From: JAAYYY01 sp032260445
GTDB lineage: Bacteria; Chloroflexota; Anaerolineae; Promineifilales; Promineifilaceae
NCBI GenBank assembly: GCA_032260445.1
Contig: JAVVFG010000027.1
Span: 1-19,638, forward strand
Length of the DNA stretch: 19,638 nucleotides
Reading direction: 5' to 3'
Each line of letters begins with the position of its first letter. Position 1 is the stretch's first letter. The translations under genes were made by a program, and so were the position numbers. Below the pieces are notes generated by a model. It did no database searches. It was given only the letters and a program-made list of their open reading frames with translations, and was not told the origin of the DNA. Of the stretch, positions 15,055 to 19,638 are shown piece after piece.

Positions 15055-15072
15055 TTAGAACAAGTGTTCTAA
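15055..15072. promoter_or_regulatory. LexA/SOS-box-like operator
   Basis: TTAGAACA-AG-TGTTCTAA is an inverted repeat with perfect 8-bp arms. Its core, GAAC-AAGT-GTTC, fits the Gram-positive LexA consensus GAAC-RNRY-GTTC. It covers the predicted transcript start of the minus-strand promoter, where a repressor would block initiation. That LexA is the protein bound is inferred from the motif alone; no lexA gene is in the window. Confidence 0.65.
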
Positions 15073-15077
15073 TTGGC

Positions 15078-15106
15078 AGGATAGCACATCTGTTCTTGGT
15101 AGTCAA
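15078..15106 (-). promoter_or_regulatory. Promoter of the membrane protein/transglycosylase operon
   Basis: On the minus strand TTGACT (15101-15106) and TATCCT (15078-15083) are exactly 17 bp apart. The predicted start is near 15071, inside the inverted repeat at 15055-15072, with a leader of about 185 nt before the ATG at 14886. Confidence 0.7.
15082..15097. promoter_or_regulatory. Second, imperfect GAAC-type operator
   Basis: TAGCACA-TC-TGTTCT repeats the operator with one mismatch in the core (GCAC for GAAC on the plus strand). It lies in the -10/-35 spacer, its centre 26 bp from that of the perfect site. Confidence 0.4.
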
Positions 15107-15233
15107 GGCTTTCTTGGTGGATTTTTCTTGGGAAATTGGACAGGTGTTTAGAATGCGGCCCTGTACGGCTCTCTCCCGCGGATGGCGTTGCCAGCGTTGC
15201 CCACCGGCCTACTCTTCGCAGCCCGCTCGCTTC

Positions 15234-15249
15234 GCGCCGCTACCGGCGC
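15234..15249 (-). other. Hairpin after uvrC
   Basis: GCGCCG (15234-15239) and CGGCGC (15244-15249) form a 6-bp GC stem with a 4-nt loop, 19 nt after the uvrC stop. There is no U-tract, so termination here is only possible. Confidence 0.35.
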
Positions 15250-15268
15250 TGCTTCCTCTCGATAGTCT

Positions 15269-17143
15269 TCAACTAAGATGCGACTTGATCGCCACGCCGA
15301 CTTCATATGGAATGCCGGGGATTGACGCGATCTCTTCAGCGGTTGCCTTACGCAGGTCGTCAAGTGAGCCAAAATGCTCAAGCAGTAGTTTGCGCCGTTT
15401 CGGCCCGACACCGGGCACACTATCGAGAATGCTTGCCGTGCCGGCTTTGGCGCGCCGTCGGCGGTGGCCCTGGTTGGCGAAGCGGTGCGACTCGTCGCGG
15501 ACGCGTTGCACGAGATAGAACCCTTCGGAGCGCGACGGCAGCCGTACCGGCCGCTCTTTCCCCGGCACGAACAGCTCCTCCTCTTGTTTGGCCAACGACG
15601 CGACGGGGACCTCGTCAAGCAAGCCGTACTCATCGAGGACTTCGAGGGCGACGCCCAGTTGTCCTTTACCGCCGTCGACAAGCAAGAGGTCAGGCAATAG
15701 CGCCCATGCGGTCTCTTTCTTCTTGCGCCCTATTTGCGCCGGATCGGTCAGCTCGCCATCCCCGGACTCGCGATAGCGCTGGAAGCGCCTGCGTAACACC
15801 TCGCGCATCGCGCCATAGTCGTCATTGTTGGCCGTCTGGACATTAAAGCGCCGATAGTCCTGTTTGTAGGGCACGCCCTGAACAAAAACAACCATGGAGC
15901 CGACGGTCAGCGTGCCCTGCGTATGGCTGATGTCGTAGCCTTCGATGCGCGCTGGCGGGACGGGCAGCGCCAATACCTTCTGCAACTCGTCCATAGCCGT
16001 CACATATCGTGAGCGGTCGGTCGCCCACTGCTGGCGAAGCGTTGCCAACGTATCGCGGGCATTCTTGGCCGCCAACTTGACGAGATCGCGCTTCTTGCCG
16101 CGCTTCGGTACCTTCATCGCGACCTTCCGGCCGCGTTTCTGCTTCAGCCACGTCTCGATAATGCGCGCCTCTTCCACTTCGTTGGGGAGCAATACTTCTT
16201 TGGGAATGTGTGCGGCCTCGTCATAGAACTGCGTGATGAAGTCCTGCAGAACCTCCTCATCACTGGCCTCGTCTGTGCCTTCGAGCAAGAAGTACTCCCG
16301 GCCGAGAAGCTTGCCGTGCCGGATGAAGAAGACCTGTACGCACGCGTCGCCTTCTTCCCGCGCAAAGGCAATCACGTCCTGGTCCGTGCCGGCAGCGGCA
16401 ATGACCTTCTGCTTAGCGACAACCTTGTCGATCGCCTGCAGCTGATCGCGGTAGTGAGCGGCAGACTCGAAATCAAGGTTCTGCGCGGCCTCATGCATCT
16501 TCCTTTCGACGTCTTTCGTGATCGCGTCGGAACGGCCGTCCAGGAAATCCATCAACTGGGCAATCATCGTGCGATACTCTTCCTGGCTCACGGCCCCAAT
16601 GCACGGTGCGTTGCACAGCTTGATGTCGTAATAGAGACAGGCACGGTCGTCGTTGCCGGTGATCGTGCGGTCGCAGGTGAGATACGGAAAGATCCGCCGC
16701 AGTAAGTCGAGGGTCTGGTGCACGGCCCACACCGAGGTATAAGGGCCAAAATAGCGCGAGCCATCGCGTATCATGCGCCGCGTTACTGTGACCTTCGGGT
16801 ACGGATCGGCCCAGTGGACTTTGATATAGGGGTAACGCTTGTCATCTTTGAGCCGGATGTTGTAGTGCGGCCGGTGTTTCTTGATCAGCGTCATTTCCAG
16901 GAGCAGCGCTTCGAGCTCGGAGTCTGTGGAGATGACTTCCACCTCGCCAATCCGCTGGCGCAGATGCAGCGTCTTGAAGGAGTCGACGTTCTTCTGGAAA
17001 TAGGAACGGACACGCGAGCGGAGGTTGACCGCTTTTCCAATGTACAAGATACCGCCGTCGGCGTCCTTGTGAATGTAGACACCTGGCCCAGTCGGCAGGT
17101 TCTTTAAGATCTCGCGTACGCGTTCCGGTGGTTGATAAGCCAT
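15269..17143 (-). CDS. uvrC: Excinuclease ABC subunit C
   Basis: UvrC makes both incisions around a DNA lesion in nucleotide excision repair, acting on the UvrB-DNA complex in the cytoplasm. The 624-residue length is normal. Domains in order: GIY-YIG nuclease (about 15-100; GVYIHKDADGGILYIGKA holds GVY 21-23 and YIG 34-36); a Cys-rich region with Cys157, 169, 177 and 181, the same spacing as the [4Fe-4S] ligands of E. coli UvrC; a UVR motif (about 208-243) that contacts UvrB; the RNase H-like nuclease (about 395-555) with GYDISH (Asp404), LLVDGGKGQL (Asp490) and RDESHRFA (His553); and C-terminal helix-hairpin-helices (about 570-624; VPGVGPKRRKLL). The start has little Shine-Dalgarno. It diverges from the MocR gene, 88 nt away. 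Confidence 0.97.
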   Translation of the reverse strand: MAYQPPERVREILKNLPTGPGVYIHKDADGGILYIGKAVNLRSRVRSYFQKNVDSFKTLHLRQRIGEVEVISTDSELEALLLEMTLIKKHRPHYNIRLKDDKRYPYIKVHWADPYPKVTVTRRMIRDGSRYFGPYTSVWAVHQTLDLLRRIFPYLTCDRTITGNDDRACLYYDIKLCNAPCIGAVSQEEYRTMIAQLMDFLDGRSDAITKDVERKMHEAAQNLDFESAAHYRDQLQAIDKVVAKQKVIAAAGTDQDVIAFAREEGDACVQVFFIRHGKLLGREYFLLEGTDEASDEEVLQDFITQFYDEAAHIPKEVLLPNEVEEARIIETWLKQKRGRKVAMKVPKRGKKRDLVKLAAKNARDTLATLRQQWATDRSRYVTAMDELQKVLALPVPPARIEGYDISHTQGTLTVGSMVVFVQGVPYKQDYRRFNVQTANNDDYGAMREVLRRRFQRYRESGDGELTDPAQIGRKKKETAWALLPDLLLVDGGKGQLGVALEVLDEYGLLDEVPVASLAKQEEELFVPGKERPVRLPSRSEGFYLVQRVRDESHRFANQGHRRRRAKAGTASILDSVPGVGPKRRKLLLEHFGSLDDLRKATAEEIASIPGIPYEVGVAIKSHLS

Positions 17144-17169
17144 AATTCGCTTGTTGCTACTACAATCAT

Positions 17170-17188
17170 TGGTAGGCAGATTTTACCA
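17170..17188. repeat. Small inverted repeat in the uvrC-mocR gap
   Basis: TGGTA (17170-17174) and TACCA (17184-17188) are separated by 9 nt and overlap both divergent promoters. It could be an operator; the arms are short, so chance is not excluded. Confidence 0.3.
17180..17188 (-). promoter_or_regulatory. Extended -10 promoter of uvrC
   Basis: The minus strand reads TGGTAAAAT, an extended -10 (TGnTAAAAT) with TAAAAT at 17180-17185. No good -35 is seen. The predicted start near 17173 leaves a 30-nt leader. No GAAC-N4-GTTC box is near it. Confidence 0.5.
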
Positions 17189-17211
17189 GATGAAGGTTAG
17201 AGTGGTGTAAT
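17182..17211 (+). promoter_or_regulatory. Promoter of the MocR-type regulator
   Basis: TTTACC (17182-17187) and TGTAAT (17206-17211) are 18 bp apart, and TGG before the -10 makes it extended. Its -35 overlaps the uvrC -10 on the other strand. The predicted start is near 17218. Confidence 0.5.
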
Positions 17212-17231
17212 CAACTTGCGCAGCGCAGCAC

Positions 17232-18686
17232 ATGGCGGACAATGCGCATATGGTGGACCTGAATCTGGATGAAGACGCACCGCTCCCACTGTACCGGCAG
17301 TTGTACGCACAACTACGCGACGGGATATTGGGTGGCGAGCTATTCGCCGGCCACCGGCTCCCCGCCACGCGGGCGCTTGCCGACCAGCTCGGCGTGGCCC
17401 GGGTCACAGTGCAGCAAGCGTACAACCAGCTCGCCGCAGAGGGATACGTGGTCAGCCGCCCCGGCGCAGGCACCTTTGTCGTAGAGAGTCTTCCACCGGC
17501 GCCAGCGGAGGAGCGGCCGTTTGTGCCGCGTCTTTCGCACTGGGGCGAACGGGTCACGCGCACGGCCGGTTCACCTGCGCGCCCACAGCGAACCGCCAGG
17601 GCGGATTTCATCGATTTCGGGTTCGGCCGCTCGTTCCCCCACATCTTTCCTTACGATGTATGGCGGCGGCTGCTCGGGCGCTACCTCAGCACCGACGACG
17701 TGATGCTCAGCCGCTACGGCTCGGTCGCCGGATTCGAGCCGCTGCGGGCCGCCATCGCCGGCTACCTCCGCCGCTGGCGTGACGTCCGGTGTTCGACAGA
17801 ACAGGTCGTGATAGTCAACGGCCTGCAACAGGCGCTTGACATCCTGGCGCGCCTGCTGCTGCAGGCGGGGGACAACGTCCTTGTCGAGAGTCCCGGATAT
17901 ACAGATGCCTTCGCGCTGCTGCGCGTTCACGGCGCTCATCTCGTCCCCTTGCCGGTGGACGAGCACGGCTTTCCCGTCGAAGCCATCCCTGCCGGCGTGC
18001 CGGCGCGCCTTGCCTTCGTCACGCCCGCCAACCAGTTCCCCCGCGGCGGCGCCATGCCCCTCGCTCGCAGGCTGGCGCTGCTGCACTGGGCTCAGGAAAA
18101 CGAGTCCCTCATTCTGGAAGACGACTACGACGGCGCTCTTCGCTACACAGGTCGCCCCCTGGGCGCCCTGCAGGGGCTAGACGAGTGCGGCCACGTCGTC
18201 TACCTCGGCAGTTTCTCAAAGGTGCTGTTCCCCGCGTTGCGGCTGGGTTACGTCGTCCTGCCCGAGCCACTGTTACAGCCGTTCGTGCAGGCGAAGGGCA
18301 TCGTCGATCGCGGCGCGCCAACCCTTACGCAGGCCGCCGTGGCTGACTTTATCACGGAAGGTTACTTCGAGCGCCATTTGCGCCGGCTGCGGCGTGTTTA
18401 TGGGCGCCGGCGCCGCATTCTGACTGCCGCGCTCGAGAATGAGCTACCCTGCCCGGTCACCTTCTCCTCCGAGCCTGCGGGCCTGCACATCATGCTTACG
18501 CTCACGGAGGACTACGAAGAAGCCACGGTCATCCGCGACGCGGCTGCCGCAGGGGTTGGCGTTAATCCTGGAGCGGCCTACTACCTGCAAAAGGAGCCGC
18601 CGCCGTCAATCCTGCTCGGCTTTAGCGGGCTCAGCGAAGCGCAGTTGCGCGAGGGCGTGCGCCGGCTGGCATCCGCGCTGTGCTGA
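17232..18686 (+). CDS. MocR-family regulator (GntR HTH plus aminotransferase fold)
   Basis: This is a transcription factor with an N-terminal GntR winged helix (about 18-84; PLYRQLYAQLRDGI, then LPATRALADQLGVARVTV and GYVVSRPGAGTFV) joined to a class I aminotransferase-like domain (about 125-480). The PLP-binding lysine is Lys330 in YLGSFSKVLFPALRLGY, and EDDYDGALRY (296-305) carries the Asp contacting the pyridine nitrogen. Length (484) is normal for the family, which includes PdxR, GabR and TauR. The usual (S/T)HQFPTG segment reads ANQFPRG at 266-272. No pdxST, gab or tau genes are nearby, so the effector and target cannot be named. ATG 17250 is an alternative start. It diverges from uvrC. 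Confidence 0.92.
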   Translation: MADNAHMVDLNLDEDAPLPLYRQLYAQLRDGILGGELFAGHRLPATRALADQLGVARVTVQQAYNQLAAEGYVVSRPGAGTFVVESLPPAPAEERPFVPRLSHWGERVTRTAGSPARPQRTARADFIDFGFGRSFPHIFPYDVWRRLLGRYLSTDDVMLSRYGSVAGFEPLRAAIAGYLRRWRDVRCSTEQVVIVNGLQQALDILARLLLQAGDNVLVESPGYTDAFALLRVHGAHLVPLPVDEHGFPVEAIPAGVPARLAFVTPANQFPRGGAMPLARRLALLHWAQENESLILEDDYDGALRYTGRPLGALQGLDECGHVVYLGSFSKVLFPALRLGYVVLPEPLLQPFVQAKGIVDRGAPTLTQAAVADFITEGYFERHLRRLRRVYGRRRRILTAALENELPCPVTFSSEPAGLHIMLTLTEDYEEATVIRDAAAAGVGVNPGAAYYLQKEPPPSILLGFSGLSEAQLREGVRRLASALC

Positions 18687-18709
18687 ATCTCGTCTCAGGC
18701 GAACAAATG

Positions 18710-18718
18710 TGCTATAAT
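18710..18718 (+). promoter_or_regulatory. Extended -10 promoter of the endonuclease gene
   Basis: TGCTATAAT is a perfect extended -10 (TGn plus TATAAT at 18713-18718). No -35 is clear. The expected start, 6-7 nt downstream, is 18724-18725, which coincides with an in-frame GTG. Confidence 0.6.
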
Positions 18719-18724
18719 CTGGCC

Positions 18725-19090
18725 GTGAAGTTGCGTCGCAGACGAGGCTCCAGCGTCGACTGGAACGAGGTACTACTCGAGCAAATCCGGCTCGCGAATT
18801 TGCCGCGCCCGATCCGCGAGTATCGTTTCCATGCCGACCGGCAATGGCGCTTCGACTTCTGCTGGAAGAATCACGGCTATCTCATCGCCTGCGAAATAGA
18901 GGGTGGTATTTGGATGCAGACCGAGACCGGCCGGAGCAAAGGACACGCCCACCCCGAGCGCTTTGAGAGCGATTGCGAGAAGTACAACGAGGCAGCGCTC
19001 TATGGCTGGCTCGTGCTTCGCGTTACTCCCGACATGGTTCGCGACGGCCGCGCGCTCGATTGGATTGAGCGCGCTCTGCTCGTCGATTAG
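18725..19090 (+). CDS. Small Vsr/DUF559-like endonuclease
   Basis: This is a 121-residue protein of the PD-(D/E)XK-like single-domain endonucleases found in phages and bacterial chromosomes. EYRFHADRQWRFDFCW (Asp44) leads to LIACEIEGGIW (Glu57, Glu59). Then come GRSKGHAHPERFESDCEKYN (Lys86) and the closing GWLVLRVTPDMVRDGRAL strand and helix. Members nick or cut DNA; the biological role of this group is not established. The start is uncertain. GTG 18725 sits where the extended -10 promoter would begin transcription, which would give a leaderless mRNA. ATG 18707 and GTG 18680 (overlapping the end of the MocR gene) are in the same frame. It converges with azlD, 34 nt away. Confidence 0.8.
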   Translation: MKLRRRRGSSVDWNEVLLEQIRLANLPRPIREYRFHADRQWRFDFCWKNHGYLIACEIEGGIWMQTETGRSKGHAHPERFESDCEKYNEAALYGWLVLRVTPDMVRDGRALDWIERALLVD

Positions 19091-19124
19091 CCAGCTACTG
19101 CAGAGCGAGCCATCGTGGTGCCGT

Positions 19125-19457
19125 TCATCCCGCCAGTTGAAGCGACGCGATTAGTTGCAGCAGCAGAAGCGTCACCATCCCCGCGACCAACGTCCACAAG
19201 ATACTGCGTGTATGCCACGCAGTGGCGATCGCCACGAGCCCTGCCAGCAGCCGGATATTGCCGGGCGCGACGACGATCGCGTCCTCAACCACGAGTAGCT
19301 CCGGCACGATTAGCGCCACTAGCACGCTGACAGGCACGAAGCGCAGCCCGTGCCGGAGTCTCGTAGCAGGGGGCAGACTATCGTCGAAGCCGACAAAGAA
19401 TACGCGCTGCAGGTATGTCAGGCCACCGACGATGAACAGCGTGAGCCACAGCCACAT
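19125..19457 (-). CDS. azlD: AzlD family branched-chain amino acid transport subunit
   Basis: The 110-residue, strongly hydrophobic protein has about four membrane segments and the AzlD layout. An N-terminal helix (LWLTLFIVGGLTYLQRVFF) is followed by an amphipathic stretch, FVPVSVLVALIVPELL, then GNIRLLAGLVAIATAWHTRS, and a final leucine-rich helix. AzlD is the small partner of AzlC in an exporter of branched-chain amino acids. Its ATG overlaps the azlC stop by one base (TGATG), and the Shine-Dalgarno AGGAGG lies within the azlC 3' end, so the two are translationally coupled. Confidence 0.88.
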   Translation of the reverse strand: MWLWLTLFIVGGLTYLQRVFFVGFDDSLPPATRLRHGLRFVPVSVLVALIVPELLVVEDAIVVAPGNIRLLAGLVAIATAWHTRSILWTLVAGMVTLLLLQLIASLQLAG

Positions 19458-19638
19458 CAGGTTGCCTCCTCATTCACCGGCGTGCGCACCCCATGCTGGC
19501 GCCTGTCGAGCACAATGCCGGCGACCACGCCCGACAGGGCCGCCACCAGCAAGTCGAGGTGAAATGGCAGCACTCTGGCGATCAACACAACAACGCCTGC
19601 GGTGAGCGCCGCACCGGCTGTTGCGCGGTCACGGATGG
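19457..19638 (-). CDS. azlC: AzlC family permease, C-terminal end (partial)
   Basis: The window edge leaves 59 codons and the stop of this gene. The peptide IRDRATAGAALTAGVVVLIA, followed by VLPFHLDLLVAALSGVVAGI and a charged tail ending NEEAT, gives the last two membrane helices of an AzlC permease (DR.TA...AG, then LP..L.LL.AAL.G...G). AzlC and AzlD form a branched-chain amino acid exporter. The assignment is strengthened by the overlapping azlD. Confidence 0.8.
   Translation of the reverse strand, partial: IRDRATAGAALTAGVVVLIARVLPFHLDLLVAALSGVVAGIVLDRRQHGVRTPVNEEAT

Larger units (their letters stand above)
14887..15268. other. Gene-free region: leader and promoter of the membrane/transglycosylase operon
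   Basis: These 382 bases between uvrC and the membrane-protein gene hold, in minus-strand order, a hairpin after uvrC (15234-15249), a sigma-70 promoter, two GAAC-type inverted repeats, two leader hairpins and the upstream ORF. No longer gene is credible here on either strand. Confidence 0.7.

Noticed and set aside
15148..15681. 177-codon minus-strand frame overlapping the end of uvrC
   Set aside because: It is an out-of-frame shadow of the conserved uvrC C-terminus that runs into the gap; no start signal or domain.

Overview
The window is about 19.6 kb of high-GC bacterial chromosome. The gene style fits a monoderm Chloroflexota bacterium of the Anaerolineae/Caldilineae type: secreted lipoproteins with an LPALAC lipobox and Pro/Thr- or acid-rich linkers, lamin-tail/phospholipase D fusions, a GAF-GAF-SpoIIE phosphatase, paired M16 peptidases and a UPF0173 hydrolase. 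That placement is inference from gene content; no rRNA or tRNA is present to confirm it. I see no insertion sequence, CRISPR array or clear prophage.

Left part (1-8057). The 3' end of holA (DNA polymerase III delta) is followed by a lipoprotein with FG-GAP-like and TPR-like segments. Facing it on the minus strand is a five-gene run starting at 7994 and driven by a TATAAT promoter: a catalytically complete M16 peptidase, a GAF-GAF-SpoIIE/PP2C phosphatase, a second M16 protein that has lost all its zinc ligands, an alpha/beta hydrolase and a LmbE/PIG-L deacetylase. The last two genes are 3 nt apart.

Middle (8058-13079). Divergent from the M16 operon is a 49-residue gene with a perfect Shine-Dalgarno and its own Rho-independent terminator. 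It encodes a peptide with a YxxPxVxxxG element like the leader of some ribosomally made peptides. Converging on it is a large secreted protein with two phospholipase D domains between two lamin-tail domains. Then, on the minus strand, come a second lipoprotein (TTG start) and a UPF0173 metallo-beta-lactamase-fold hydrolase with a good promoter.

Regulated envelope operon (13084-15106, minus). A strong promoter (TTGACT-17-TATCCT) carries a perfect GAAC-N4-GTTC inverted repeat at its predicted start site, the form of a Gram-positive LexA/SOS box. A roughly 185-nt leader follows with two strong hairpins and a nine-codon upstream ORF that overlaps the start of a four-helix membrane protein. A membrane-anchored lytic transglycosylase follows 17 nt downstream, and the unit closes at a 28-nt perfect palindrome. 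uvrC, a DNA repair gene, lies directly upstream. This looks like a possible damage-inducible cell-wall operon and is the most interesting unit here.

Right part (15269-19638). uvrC (minus) and a MocR-type regulator (plus) are divergent with overlapping promoters. They are followed by a small Vsr-like endonuclease whose promoter suggests a leaderless mRNA, and by the convergent azlC-azlD pair (branched-chain amino acid export), with azlC cut by the window edge.
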